64,000 nt of DNA from assembly GCA_958298945.1 (NCBI GenBank), contig OY282606.1:58417920-58481919 (forward strand). The letters run 5' to 3'. Origin of the DNA: Atherix ibis (taxonomy: Eukaryota > Arthropoda > Insecta > Diptera > Athericidae). The position numbers were made by a program, and so were the translations under genes. The notes below the pieces were generated by a model, which did not search any database, was not told the DNA's origin, and worked only from the letters and a program-made list of their open reading frames with translations. Positions 1 to 11,115 of this stretch are shown here, one piece after another (position 1 is the first letter of the stretch; every line of letters starts with the position of its first letter).

Positions 1-210
1 ATAATAACGGGCCAGGTGGTCGATGTGCACAATCTTTAGCGGTCCTCGTTGACTCTTCTGGATGCATTATGTAATACTATTTAAGTTTGTAATAACTCGG
101 ACTGGCCTGAAATTTTGGTGACTTCCTTTGATGCCGCATGAGGTTGTACAGCCAAACCAAATACCCATCCTCGAATTCCACAGTTTTATCACTGCAATCG
201 TAATGAGTCT

Positions 211-613
211 TCATTCTGTCACTAGCCCGTAGTCCGCACCTCGTACCAAAGAATGAATGGCATTCATCTTCTCTCCCAAATTGAGTGCATACTTTGCCAT
301 ATTAATGTTTGTTTTTAGTGAAGTTCCCGTAAGTAGATCCGGCAGTCGTAGTCCTCTTTCAAAATTTGTACGTGCCGCTGTTACTAAGGTACTCTCTTGT
401 ATCGCTATTCTGGTGCCGATCAACCAATTTAGCCAAATGCCGTTCTAGAGTTTGATTAAATCGTTCTACCATTTTGTTCCATTGAGGATGATATGGGGTT
501 GTCCGAGTTTTATGAATTTCCATAATTTGGCACATTTTCTTGAATAGTCGAGACTCAAAATTTCTACATTGAGCACTGTGTATTTCCAGAGGAAATTCAA
601 ATTGGCAAAACAC
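211..613 (-). pseudogene. Integrase remnant of the outer LTR element
   Basis: The minus-strand reading at 359-613 contains the integrase core signature TPYHPQ followed by MVERFNQTLERHL, the usual surroundings of the catalytic glutamate in retroviral-type integrases. In another frame (211-423) the stretch RLPDLLTG corresponds to the conserved region after the core in gypsy integrases. The two pieces are in different frames, so at least one frameshift separates them. In an intact element this enzyme inserts the cDNA into the host genome in the nucleus. Here no complete domain remains. Confidence 0.7.
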
Positions 614-910
614 TTTTGTTACTAGCGTTTCCGCTATAGTTATTGTATCCTGATTCGGTATTGCAAACGCCTCTGGCTAATTCGTAAAGTAGTCTATTAC
701 TACAAGTATGTACCAGTTTTTGCTTTCCGTAGTAGAGGAAGGTCGCGCTACGTCCGGTGTTATTATTTCCCACGGAGCACTGACTTTATATTGTATAATC
801 GCACCTCTACTTTTTGTCTGTTTATACTTCTTACAACTTCGGCTTCTCTAGCCTCTTGCCGAATAAAATGTTTACAGTTATCTATGCAAGGCCTCCTCGA
901 TAAAGCAGTC

Positions 911-978
911 GCCGACGCTTCTTGCAAGACTATTTCCTCGGATAGCCAGCCGACGCTTCTTGCAAGACTATTTCCTCG
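911..978. repeat. Short tandem duplication, 38-bp period
   Basis: A 30-base block beginning gccgacgcttcttgcaagac occurs at 911-940 and again at 949-978 with no mismatch. It lies inside the decayed pol region of the outer LTR element and adds to its disruption. Confidence 0.8.
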
Positions 979-1058
979 TAGCCGCTCCTATTTCCTTCAA
1001 AAGACACCATATTTGAAGTCGATTGTCAGTTGATATTTTTTCATAAAGTACAATTCGA

Positions 1059-1253
1059 TTATGCGCATATCGACGGTATTTCGATAAGTATTTTGTGCTT
1101 ACCAATAGCGGTTTCTATTCTTATTGATTCTGCCCGAATATGACTCTTGGCATTCCGTCTTACCATGTGAGCGCCAATAACTATTCGATATTCTGCTGTA
1201 TCTAGAGTTAATCGATACGGCTTTTTATCAATTTCTGCGTCTATTTCCATCAT
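1059..1253 (-). pseudogene. Retropepsin-like protease remnant of the outer LTR element
   Basis: A 64-codon open stretch on the minus strand holds LTLDTAEYRIVIGAHMV, which resembles the aspartic protease active-site surroundings (hydrophobic, LD-T-G/A, then a variable loop). The catalytic glycine is not present (DTA-E rather than DTGA). It lies between the gag start (5.7 kb, across the nested insertion) and integrase (0.2-0.6 kb), where a gypsy protease belongs. The call is based on motif and position only. Confidence 0.45.
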
Positions 1254-1821
1254 AAGCCTGTGAATTTTTTAAAAGGGAATCACTCTTCATAACAACCTGC
1301 ATATTCCCCTTTGGCCTGGAGATTATTCGTTTTCCTGATTCTAGCTGCACGAAGTTACTAGCTCGATGCGTACCTGCTAGTCCGTCATACTTAGCTTAGT
1401 GTTTGGTACTTTCGTTTGATCTAATGTGGCCCAGTTTTCCATACCGGTAACTTCTTAAATCCGATATGCGTCTATTTGGTCTTGCACCAGTAGCCTCGAC
1501 CATTATTGCTCTAACCTGTTGTTTTTTCGGATCCTAGCAAACTGCATCTACCTTCAATGAGCATAGGCATTTTTCAAGCTGGTCTGATGTTCCAATCGTA
1601 GAGCCGCCCCGACGTCCATATTCCTTATGCGATCGAATAACCAACCCCGCAGACTCCAGTGCCTATTGTAGGAGACCTTCATTATGAAGCTGAATCCGAT
1701 CTTTTATGTGTGTTTGGAAGACATGTTGTAGATAACTCTTTCCGTAAACCCAGTGTTAGTGCAGTTTCTGACTGTTCATCCGTCGACCGATTTGCTTTAG
1801 CCACAGATCCAATGTAATTTG

Positions 1822-2027
1822 TGTGGGATCCAGATAAGATGTTTATTTAAAAAAGCTAGAATTTTATATACAATTATACAAATTCTCGTGCTTCTGACCT
1901 AAACATGTCAATTGATATTTCAGCCTACTAATAAAGTTAATATTCTACAGTGTGCCAATACACTACAGTGCACACTGGACTACTTGTTACTTATTTCGCG
2001 GGAGATTCGATTCTTCATCCTCCCACA
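1822..2027 (-). repeat. 3' LTR of the nested element
   Basis: It matches 5024-5229 along its whole length with about 12 differences, starts TGTGGGATCC and ends CCTCCCACA on the plus strand. The adjacent bases tttg at 1818-1821 match those beyond the other LTR. Confidence 0.92.
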
Positions 2028-2247
2028 TTCGGCCATCCTGCGTCTCATCCGCCTCGGATGAAGAATAGCCGTCGACCCATGGTTTCATATATTCCGCACA
2101 CGTCGTCGTTTTTTTCGGTCCTTCAACTTCGCCTACTATCTGGATATCAAAGGTTCCTCCGGCTTTGACTTTAGTGATGGTATATGGCCCGTAGAATTTT
2201 TTCTTCAACTTCAAACCAGGGTCGAATTGAGTTCTTTTTATGGCCAC
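1987..2247 (-). pseudogene. Integrase C-terminal region of the nested element
   Basis: An 86-codon open stretch reads DPGLKLKKKFYGPYTITKV and GGTFDIQ, the chromodomain-adjacent/GPY-type region found at the end of gypsy integrases (the GPY/F motif is visible as YGPYTI). It runs into the 3' LTR. It is in a different frame from the core at 2308-2775, so a frameshift separates them. Confidence 0.75.
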
Positions 2248-2307
2248 CAGTTCCCCAAATTCGTATTCGCGCGCTGGTCGTCGTCGTCGATTGAAATTCT
2301 TCTTGTT

Positions 2308-2775
2308 TTACTCCTGGACCTTGAGAATCTGCATCTTGGCCACTTCCCGTATTTCGTCTCGTTTCTCTTCGAACTCTTCTCTCGTTTCTTCGTCGATCAT
2401 CTCCCTGATTTTCACGTCTCTTTCGCTCCTCATTCTTACTCCTGTCAACATCTCAAAAGGCGTGCGGCCGATGCTTTGATGATAAGTTGAGTTCATCGCT
2501 CTTTGAACTGCGGGGACCTGCTTATACCATTTTGATGGGTCTTCGATGCCAAGTTTGGTTAAAATACTCGCAATCGTCGCGTTGATTCTCTCCACTTGTC
2601 CGTTTGCCCTTGGGAGTCCCGTTGTGATTTTGGAGTGTCGAATTCCGTTCGCCAGACAATATTCACTAAATTCCGGTCCGACACGATTTGTTCGGGATTT
2701 CCGAATGTCGTTTTCTGCAGGTCGAGTTTTCCGATGACCTCTCGCGCCGCCGTCGTTTTCGTCGGGTGTAGCCAT
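2308..2775 (-). pseudogene. Integrase core remnant of the nested element
   Basis: The minus-strand reading contains LANGIRHSKITTGLPRANGQ followed by VERINATIASIL, the part of the integrase catalytic core carrying the last acidic residue, and further on the region TPFEMLTGVRMR. The start of the core, with the first catalytic aspartate, is not in this frame. Integrase would insert the element's cDNA; this copy is broken by frameshifts on both sides. Confidence 0.8.
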
Positions 2776-2833
2776 ACGAACTTGGTGAAACTATCGATGA
2801 CCGAAAAAATGTGATGTAGCCTTTGCGTGTAAA

Positions 2834-3106
2834 TTACAATGGTCCGATGTGATCAACATAATAGGTTCGGAGCGGCTCACTTTCCTTGAACAGTGGACTC
2901 AGAAATCCCTCTTGTCTTCCGGCTTTCCTGTTTACCAAAATGCATTTAACGCAGTTAGTAATTATTCTATCAACCTTTTTTCTCATATCAGGAGACGGAA
3001 AAATATTCCCATCGTCGACGACGTGGCCAAGAAACTCCACCCGTCCTTGAAGAAACTGGCACTTCTTGAAGTTCAACTGTAGACTATGTTCGTCGGCGCA
3101 TCTCAT
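2834..3106 (-). pseudogene. Deletion joint: end of reverse transcriptase fused to integrase zinc finger
   Basis: One open stretch of 90 codons begins with LNFKKCQFLQGRVEFLGHVV, the end of a gypsy reverse transcriptase palm (the LGHVV motif), and after about 45 residues continues with NCVKCILVNRKAGRQ and YYVDHIGPL, the Cys-Cys half of the integrase zinc finger and the beginning of the integrase core. The connection domain, RNase H and the finger's His-His half, which normally lie between, are missing, and so is the catalytic part of RT upstream. The joint was probably made by an internal deletion. Confidence 0.75.
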
Positions 3107-4827
3107 GACGATTTCAAGTCGCTCACCGGTTTCTCCTCCGTCAGCGTGTTATTCATTTCGACGTCGACTTTCTTCCTTTTCTGCGGGGCGTAGTCTTTCA
3201 CCAGTTTTTCGACCCTTTCACGGTTCTTCAGTGTCACCGTGTCACCGATACTCAGTTCTATTCCTCTGTCTACCCCCACATGCATTGCGAATAATTCTTC
3301 TTGGCGTTTGGTGATGTTAATCGCCTCCTTCGTTATGCACAACACGGCTTGGTCCAATAACTCATTTCCAATGATTAATTGCATTTTCATCGTGTCCTGT
3401 GAAACGACATAAATATTAATGGAGCAAACGCCGTTGTCTATTTCTATTTCAGACATGAAATAGCCTCGAGGGACAACGTAGTTTTTTCCGAAACCCGTCA
3501 GCATCATGTCGGTACTTTTCAGAGTTGGCTTCCCAATTTCTTCATAAAAATCTTCTCTCGTCAATATTAATTGGCAGCCCGTGTCAATCATCGCGTCGAT
3601 CTCTTTGCGCCCAATGACAATCCTCTTCGTCTTCAAACTTGGCGTAGTCGCGTTAACGTCGGATTCCCGCGAAGGTTTTTTCTTTCCTGAAGTGCAATTC
3701 GTTGACAGGTGTCCAAATTCGTTGCATGCAAAGCGCTTGGCTCCCCTTTCTTTCTCGGGGCAGTCCTTGCTCACGTGCGATTTTCCACCGCAGTTGTAAC
3801 AGCGTCTGGATTGGAACGTCGTCCACTGGGCTTGATCTCCTTCTGGGCGTTGTGTGTTTGTGCGTGGCTTCTCATTGGTCGTCGGTTTCGTCTTGATCTT
3901 ACTCCTGTAGATATCGTACTGTTCGCATTTCTTTCGCAGCTCCTTGATCGTCTCAGCTCCGTACAAAATCGATTTGCTGGTCCCGTCGTCTACAATGCCG
4001 TCGATGATATATTTGATTTGTGCTTCAACCTCGATGTTCCTGTGACTACAAATTTCCAAAACTCGGTAAATAAATTCCTGGTAAGTTTCGTCAGGTTTGT
4101 TTCTCGTCATGATCAACTGCTTGTGTAATTGTTTACTATTTACGGGACGATCGAACTCGCTGATCAATGATTTTTTGAAAGACATACAGTTTTTCGTGGT
4201 GCACTCAAAATTCGCAAAAAGTTTCGCTGAACCGGTTAATAATCTTTTTATACATATAACCTTTTGAACTTCTGACCAATTACATAATTCGGCTGTTTCT
4301 TCGAAACTCGTCATCCATCGGCGGACATTTTGGGTTCCACTCCCGTCAAATTTCTCCAGGGACTCCGCTACGTCTCTGAACGTCAGTACTTCTCTTCGTG
4401 GCGGTGGTGCCCCGCGCATATATCGTTGTCGGTGTATTTCCGTATTTTCTTCGGCGTAGCGGTCGTCATCGTCCATATTCGTTTTCAGTTTCTCTTCTAT
4501 GTCACTCAGGTCGTCCTCTTGTAATTCTTCTTCCTCGATCCCCAGGGCATCCTTCAGTCTCGTCGTCAAAGCTGCTTTGTTTCTCGTCGTCTTAATTCCC
4601 AAACCGCGCAATTTATCCTTGAGTTCGGTCATGGGCAGCGATTCAACATCTTTTGTACTAAAAAGTTCCCCTTTTGTAAATGAGATATCAACTTCCAAGT
4701 CCAATGCATGTAAAAGTCTTTCTTTTAACTCTTACTTTTTTCCCGTTTTTGCCAATTTCAAATTTTCAAGTTCCTTTTTTAATTCGTTTGAGGTCATAGC
4801 CTCGATTTCTTCTTTTGTGGGCGACAT
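3103..4827 (-). pseudogene. Gag-protease of the nested element, with nonsense at codon 32
   Basis: The reading begins at an ATG at 4825-4827 (MSPTKEEIEAMTSNELKKEL), meets an in-frame TAA at 4732-4734, then stays open to 3103 (about 533 codons). The N-terminus has two copies of a SAP-like helix-loop-helix pattern, the second reading PMTELKDKLRGLGIKTTRNK. A zinc knuckle CYNCGGKSHVSKDC lies near residue 340; a second knuckle (CNEFGHLSTNC) has lost its first cysteine. An aspartic-protease active site, MIDTGCQ, follows near residue 412. Gag packages the RNA and protease matures the polyprotein. After the protease the frame closes at the deletion joint near 3105. Confidence 0.85.
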
Positions 4828-5000
4828 TTAAAAAAAAAAATCCAAACCCTTATCAACTGGTTCGTCGTTGTCGGGAATTTTGCTCGTATATTTTTACATC
4901 GAAAGAACTTTCTCGAACAATCGCTCGGCAAGGTCGTCGTTGTCGTCGTCAATAATCACGTTGGTTTTGTCTTTTCGGCTTCACAATTCGAGATTCCTTA

Positions 5001-5019
5001 GATCCCGGTTGAGCCCCCA
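5001..5019 (-). other. Primer-binding site of the nested element
   Basis: Immediately inside the 5' LTR the minus strand reads TGGGGGCTCAACCGGGATC after four spacer bases. It begins with TGG, the complement of a tRNA 3' CCA end. The tRNA is not identified. Confidence 0.65.
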
Positions 5020-5023
5020 AAAT

Positions 5024-5229
5024 TGTGGGATCCAGATAGGATGCTTATTTAAGGAAACTAGAATTTTATATATAATTTTACAAATTCTCGGGCTTCTGAC
5101 TTAAACATGTCAATTGATATTTCAGCCTACTAATAAAGTTAATATTCTACAGTGTGCCAATACACTACAGTGCACACTGGACTACTTGTTACTCGTTTCG
5201 CGGGAGATTCGAATCTTCATCCTCCCACA
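5024..5229 (-). repeat. 5' LTR of the nested element
   Basis: A 206-bp direct repeat of 1822-2027 with TGTGGGA...TCCCACA ends. It is followed by tttg at 5230-5233, which duplicates 1818-1821. Confidence 0.92.
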
Positions 5230-5623
5230 TTTGTATGTCACCCATGAAGTTCTTCCGTCAATCGGTGGAACCTTGAATTTAAGATATTGATCTAAACTTC
5301 CGTAATCTTAGTTCTTAATTGAACTTCGGTCTTAATTAGGTTGACTTCAGCCATCTCCTTCTATTCTACTTCAAGATACTTTGGATTCCACTTTTTCTTT
5401 CAATCTATCTTGACAAGTTTCTGATGCTGCTTCTGGTACGCCGAAAGCTGTGCCTCTGAACGTTATTTTCCTTCTTCTTCTTGTCGGCAACTATGTTTTT
5501 CTTGTCGACGACTCTGTCAGCAACTATGTTTTTCTTGTCGACGACTGTGTTTATAAAATGGGCAATAAATTCATATATCAACCGCAGGCTGTCTGGTTAT
5601 AGACGAAGTTTCAACCATTTATG

Positions 5624-5713
5624 TCACTGCACGCTTATCTTCTCTAGCCGATCCTTCACCAGTTGATTGCTGTTTGCTCGTTGGAAACTAGACTGTCTTG
5701 GGGTTTTCGACAT
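5624..5713 (-). pseudogene. Gag N-terminal fragment of the outer LTR element
   Basis: From an ATG at 5711-5713, 51 bases inside the primer-binding site, 29 codons are open (MSKTPRQSSFQRANSN and on) before a TGA at 5624-5626. Its position directly after an LTR and primer-binding site suggests the start of gag, but no known gag domain is seen in so short a piece. Confidence 0.45.
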
Positions 5714-5760
5714 TTTCCGTCTAATTTAACACAAATATTTTTAAATAACCATTTTATCCA

Positions 5761-5778
5761 ATCCCACTTCTGACACCA
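5761..5778 (-). other. Primer-binding site of the outer LTR element
   Basis: Next to the LTR end at 5782 the minus strand reads TGGTGTCAGAAGTGGGAT, starting with TGG as expected for pairing with a tRNA 3' end. The tRNA is not assigned. Confidence 0.65.
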
Positions 5779-5781
5779 AAA

Positions 5782-6302
5782 TGTTACGATCTTACGTGGA
5801 TTCAAAGGATAAAGTAAAATATTAGTTTTGTTTATTTCTTATTTTCTTTAGGACGCTCGAATCCTAAATGAATCTTTTTGCTATTTTTCTACTTCACACT
5901 GTATATCTATGATCTAACTTTATCCACCAATTACAAAAATAGCATTTCTCGTTTACACTTTTCAACTTTATTCGTCGTTCGCTCTGTTAATACCCAACTT
6001 TTACCAGTTGTTCCTAAATCGCTGTACACACTAAAATCCTCCCGACTTTATTCCGTCATTAGTTCTATTAATACACAACTTTAACCAGTTGTTCATGAAT
6101 TACTGTTCAGACTGAATTCATTCCGATTTTAACTGGCCCTTCCTGAATCTCTTTTCAGACTATAATCAGTGATCGTATTTATACTGCTTCAGCTTGTTTG
6201 TTGAGCAATACGAAATGGAAGTTCCTGGAATACTCTGGAACTCTCTGAAACCGCTTTTCTAGAATCTTCTAGAATACGCTAGAGCCATGCTACGTTGTAA
6301 CA
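5782..6302 (-). repeat. 5' LTR of the outer element
   Basis: The 521-bp block starts TGTTACGATC and ends CGTTGTAACA (plus strand), giving the inverted ends TGTTAC/GTAACA, and a primer-binding site follows on the minus-strand side. Inside lie imperfect repeats of roughly 70-80 bp containing an ACCAGTTGTTC-like core (about 6000-6095). The partner LTR is outside the window, so the call rests on the ends, the primer-binding site and the gag start. Confidence 0.75.
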
Positions 6303-8804
6303 ATAGTAAGGTCGCAAGACATTGTTGCTCGGTTACGGTATAATTTATTTGCGCCAAATTCTGTTTTTGACATGTATAGACCAGTTGAGCCAAAATATCC
6401 CCGATTTTTGTTGAATAGCATCACATTAAGTAGGGAACCTTTTGAATATTGAGGATTATTATTGAAACGATGTTTTAAAAGTAAGCAATATTTAGTTTTA
6501 TTCGTCTTAGAATATAAATTATATTTTTTTTGAATTACCTACGCACACAAGAAAAGTTAACATTTCAGTAAAATGTTACATTTTTTAGCAATTCCATATA
6601 AAAGGTTTTGAAAGTTATTGCATAATTCCTCAAGTTTTTTTTTGGTAGCAAACATTTTCTAATATTCAAGTATAATGGCTAACATTATTTTCATGTATGT
6701 ACTCATACATACAAATATAATACCACAATCAAAAAAAGTTAGTTTTGTTACTTTATTATTTAAATATTAATCATAAATAATCGTAGTACGTTTTCTATTT
6801 CTACAAATAAATCTATCGTCAGTTATTATTTTTTCTAAACAGTCCACTGATAACAAAATTATTCAACGTTTCAGAACATTTGTTTTGCTACTATAATATA
6901 AAGTAGTTGACTAAAATATCTTATATAAAAATATATATACTAGTACTTCTTTAATAAATTTATTTATTAAGAAAAATTATTATTAATAAATCTGGTAATT
7001 TTTAGTAGAATTTGTTATAAATTATTTTCAGAAGTTATATTAATAATCGATTGCTGTTGGTATTTCGCACTTTTTTAACCTTACTATATGCTTTGCAAAT
7101 ATAAATATACTTTAAATATTTATTTAAAGTATTTATATACAAATTTAGACATTTAATTGTAAAATAGTAATCAATATTATGTAATTAGGATCACATGTAT
7201 GAAAAATAAATACTTCTTTAGGCAGCTAATAAGAATCCCCAAATTATAGCAAAATTGTTTCATGACGTTATCAAGGAATACTGCAATTATTAAAGGATAA
7301 AGGGAAACAAATTTCAGAAAATACGTCATTCAGTCATTGAAGGTAAATACAAAACCCACTCATTCATGCGATTGATTTTAAAAACTCGTTTACCAGCACC
7401 GAACACAATTCCGAGGAGTGAACCTAGGCTATGATGCTAAGGGCACACATCTGGTATCAATACCATGATATCGAGACCATGAACGCAGAGATACCATGTA
7501 GGATACTACCCTCTAAAACTCAGCTGTTCATGGTTTGTAGGTCCGGCTTTTCTGTTTCGTCGGGTAAGAAAATGAGAATATCATCTTTATATTTAAGCTA
7601 TTATTTATCAGATATAAATAGGCAGGATAATAAAAATAATATTTTAAAATTACGAGCTATTAAAAGTCGTAAGTAAATCGCATTATGAACTGAACACAAA
7701 ACATAATTTTTTCATCCTACAAGCAATCAAACAAATCGACGTCACTTTTTAGCTCTTCTACTTTCCGCTGCAGTAATAGTACGTGTATGTGAATATAGCG
7801 CTAAAGCCAGTAAAAGTGCCAGATTTGTTTCCTGGTACTTTTAAATTGTCATTCGTTTTCGTAGCTCTTCGTAATTGTGTGCCGTTCCATTAGATTTTGA
7901 AAGTCTTAAAAATATTGGCGGTAATAAAATCGTCCTCTCGATATAATTCTGTTATGGGCTGTCAGTTTGAATACTAATTTTTTCTCCCACCTTTGTAAAT
8001 CTAATTCTGTTTTTACACCATATTTTTTTAAACGGTTTTGAAATTAATGTTTATGCATAATACCAAGCTACTAAAATTTAGTATGTAGCGTTATGTATAT
8101 ACAGGATGTAACATGCCTCAGTGCAATTCATAGATCAATTATTATTTAAATATGGCAATTAAAAATGGCGCCGTTTTTTACTTTGGGTGTTTTTAACTGA
8201 TTTTGAAAAGTTGTACATTACTAAAAGTTAAATTAAATTAAAATTTCATAAATTAATTTTTTTTTAATTTATCTATTGTAACTTGTCGGAAAAAAATTAT
8301 TTGTATAGATTAAATGTACATAATTAAAAAACTAACTCTATATTTTATAATTTGTCTTTATTTTATATAATTTTTCATTAAATTTTCTATAAGAACTGCA
8401 ATTACATGAATAGTCTAGAACTTACAGAACACAATATGAAGACTTGAATCTAGGTCTGTTTCGTATTTTTTCGACTGAATCATCGGAAATGAACTCTATT
8501 ACCTGTTACTAATTAGTTATAATGTACGTATATTTTTAAAGCTTAGAACGATATATTAGGATAAAAGTGTAATATTTTATATGCAAAAATAGCAAGCCTA
8601 TTAGTATTTGTTGGTAAAATAACACATTCGTATATATAAAATAAGTATATTTACTTCAATTAACGAAAATTATACCTAACATAGTGTATCAAATTGAACT
8701 ATATTTAAAAAAATTAATTTTCATCCGATTTGTTTAGATGAATTCTTATTTGTTTTTAATGTTGCACAAAACAATAACATATATTTGATAAATTTTATTT
8801 TCAG
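6303..8804. other. AT-rich stretch upstream of AstA, no gene recognised
   Basis: No convincing coding exon or mobile element was found. Short open stretches (for example 7431-7676) lack recognisable motifs. The AstA promoter and non-coding first exon are probably in or beyond this stretch, because the AstA start exon is preceded by a splice acceptor (AG at 8803-8804), but neither could be placed. Confidence 0.5.
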
Positions 8805-8817
8805 AAATCAAAACAAA

Positions 8818-9190
8818 ATGCCTAATTTGTCGATTATATTAGTAGTGAGTGCTTTATTCATAACTTATGTCGCTTGCAATAATTTTGGGCCAGATCCAAG
8901 CAACTCATTACAAGGCCTTGAATATGATAATTCTATTGATGTAAGCGATCATAATGCAGAAAAACGCCAGGAACGATATGCGTTTGGACTTGGAAGGAGA
9001 GCATACACTTACACATCAGGTGGTGGTGGTGTTAAAAGGCTACCAGTCTACAATTTTGGGCTAGGAAAGAGAGCTAGACCTTACTCATTTGGACTAGGTA
9101 AACGCACTGATGTTGACGAAGATAATTCAGATCAAGATTTTAGCATGGATTCATGGCCAATTGCAGCACAAACATATGATAAATATGATG
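8818..9190 (+). CDS. AstA: Allatostatin A precursor, first coding exon
   Basis: This exon encodes the start of the prepropeptide for FGL-amide allatostatins, secreted neuropeptides acting on a G-protein-coupled receptor. I start at the ATG at 8818 because a polypyrimidine tract and AG at 8803-8804 make a splice acceptor just before it; the in-frame upstream codons would be intronic. Residues 1 to about 20 (MPNLSIILVVSALFITYVAC) form a signal peptide. After an acidic spacer come KR-QERYAFGLGRR, KR-LPVYNFGLGKR and ARPYSFGLGKR: three peptides, each with FGLG (Gly as amide donor) and a dibasic cleavage site. An acidic spacer follows. The exon ends in phase 1 at 9190 before GTAGGA. YAFGL, LPVYNFGL and RPYSFGL are typical of fly AstA. 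Confidence 0.95.
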
Positions 9191-9466
9191 GTAGGATACA
9201 CTTCATATTAATTATTTGTTGAATTAGGTATACAAATAAATTTTAAAGCAGTAAGTAAGTTATTAAACCTGCATTTAAAATATCTGTAAAGTGTCTCAAT
9301 TTTCAACTAATAAATGAAAGGAAAATTGTTGTAAAGGTTTTATATTTGATATTTGTTTGAATAATACAAATTCAGATTTTAAATATGTTAGACATTTTAA
9401 AATGTAAAATAACAACTTTTTTGACGAAATATAGATAGATATTTTCAAATATTTATATTTGTAGCA

Positions 9467-10354
9467 CGAGGGTTGTATGATTAATACCTGTCCTTAGCTA
9501 GATATGGTGCTGGTACTATTAAATAACCCTGTTTTTCATAAATGTAACGGTTAACGAGAATCTGGTTAAATTTTTAGTTTTTTGAGTGACTATTTAATGT
9601 GAACAACTTTTGTGATTTTAACAAAATTAAATAATCAAATATCGAGCAGAGATAAAATATTTATTTTTGAAAAATAAATTATTATCGACTATAAAATTTT
9701 AGATAGCTAAATTTAAACACGGCCGTACAAGCATTTTCGATGAAGAGCGTCCACATCGTTCAACTGAGGTCACCACATTTAAGTAAAAAAATGCACGATA
9801 TGGTGATAAATGATCACAGAGTGGAAAGTGCTTGAGATTGCTAAGTCTATAGGCATCACAATTGCATGAGTATAAAATATTTTAAGAAATGATTTAGATA
9901 TGAGAAGGCTTTCCGCAAGTTTGGAGTCACGATTGCTCATAATTGACCATACACACGCACGTATTCATCACTCCTGACGAAACATAGATTCATTTTAGTA
10001 TACCAGAGACCAAAAAACAGTCCAAAGAGGGAGTTTTCGGTCCAAAGAAGGCCATAAGTTAACATACGAAATGGTTACACATTCCTCATGCTCGCCAGAT
10101 TTAGTCCCCGGCAATTATTTCCTATTTCCAAATATGAAAAAAAATTTGGCTCAAACGATCAGATAATTACCAAAACAAACTCCTATTTTGAAGGGTTGAA
10201 GAGATCGTATTGTTTAGATGGGATACAAAAGAGTAAAACGTTGAACTAAATATATCGAGCTGAAAAGAAGCTACACGTATGTTGAAATACCATATAAAAT
10301 GATTTTATATTAAAAGTTTTTTTTTGTCACCTAGTAGTAATCATACAACCCTCG
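9467..10354 (+). mobile_element. Mariner relic with terminal inverted repeats
   Basis: The ends are inverted copies: cgagggttgtatgatta at 9467 and its complement ending at 10354. Between them the plus strand has broken mariner transposase pieces: GRTSIF-DEERPHRS-like codons near 9720, the helix-turn-helix linker region near 9800-9920, and a C-terminal stretch near 10100-10300 (tccccggcaattatttcc, the region after the third acidic residue). At 888 bp it is shorter than the usual 1.3 kb. Many stops make it inactive. The TA target duplication is clear on the right side only. Confidence 0.75.
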
Positions 10355-10994
10355 TAATTAAAATTAAATCTAGTAAAAAGATGAAATCTGTGAGTGTACT
10401 TGGAGTTATGTAAATAACACATATTCTTATAATAAATTTTTTGACTAAAATATGCCAATGCTCTTTATATATTGGGGATTTTCGGTTTTCAACTATTTGT
10501 TTATAAGCTTAAAAAAGTATTTTTTACGTATAACATTTACTTAATTCTTCTTATTTATAAAATAACAATCCTGTAATAGGTATAAACATTTTAGTTAATA
10601 TTAAAGAAAAATGTATATCTTCTTATGTAATATTTATACTTTCAAATTTATATAAGAAGAAACTTATTTACGTAAATAGCGAAGTGTTAGAAAGAATATG
10701 TGCAAAAACTCTCGGGCGTAAAAATGTACTAAGAAAAAATCTCATATTTGATTTTATACAAAACTAATCTAATATAAACATAAAAATCATATTCGTAAAT
10801 TAAAAAAAACACTTCATAGCTTTTATTTCCAATTATTTCGATAACAACATTTAACAATACAGGCTTATCTAGTTATGATTATTAATAATATGTTATTGTA
10901 AAACCTAGCTACAATATTTATGATAGATACATCTCGTGCATTTATGCGAGTTTTCTGGGTATAAATATTGTGCAAATGCCTTGCGCCGATATAC

Positions 10995-11115
10995 CCTCTT
11001 CACATAGGATGCATAGACTTGTCGTAAATCACATGACGACTTTCCGTGCCCCAGATTTGACAATTTTGTTTGTTAAGGTAGTCATCGATGCAAAAATGTG
11101 CTTCGTCGCTAAGGA
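10995..11115 (-). mobile_element. Mariner transposase fragment
   Basis: The minus strand reads DEAHFCIDDYLNKQNCQIWG and, after ten more residues, DKSMHPM. This is the mariner catalytic region that includes the first aspartate (DEAHF) and the NKQNxxxWG and MHP motifs. Nothing before or after can be read as a full transposase, so it is a short relic in the AstA intron. Confidence 0.75.

Larger units (their letters stand above)
1822..5229 (-). mobile_element. Nested, internally deleted gypsy-type LTR retrotransposon
   Basis: Two 206-bp direct repeats (1822-2027 and 5024-5229) with TGTGGGA/TCCCACA ends bound about 3 kb of internal sequence. The element is flanked by the same four bases, tttg, at 1818-1821 and 5230-5233, the target-site duplication size usual for gypsy elements. 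Minus-strand order is 5' LTR, primer-binding site, gag-protease, the tail of reverse transcriptase joined to the integrase zinc-finger region, integrase core, integrase C-terminus, 3' LTR. The two LTRs differ at about 12 of 206 positions by eye, so the insertion is not very recent. The host sequence is the older LTR element. Confidence 0.9.
1..6302 (-). mobile_element. Old gypsy-type LTR retrotransposon, split by a nested element; 3' end outside window
   Basis: Read on the minus strand, the order is LTR (5782-6302), a primer-binding site (5761-5778), a gag start (5713 downwards), then, beyond the nested element at 1822-5229, a protease-like piece (1059-1253) and integrase pieces (211-613). 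That order fits a Ty3/gypsy-type gag-PR-RT-IN element. Reverse transcriptase is not visible between the protease and integrase pieces. All coding parts are broken by stops and frameshifts, so this is a dead copy. The second LTR should lie left of position 1. The gypsy assignment rests on domain order and the integrase motifs; the family within gypsy is not identified. Confidence 0.7.

Noticed and set aside
7431..7676. 81-codon open stretch upstream of AstA
   Set aside because: No signal peptide, domain or splice context supports coding; composition is like the surrounding DNA.
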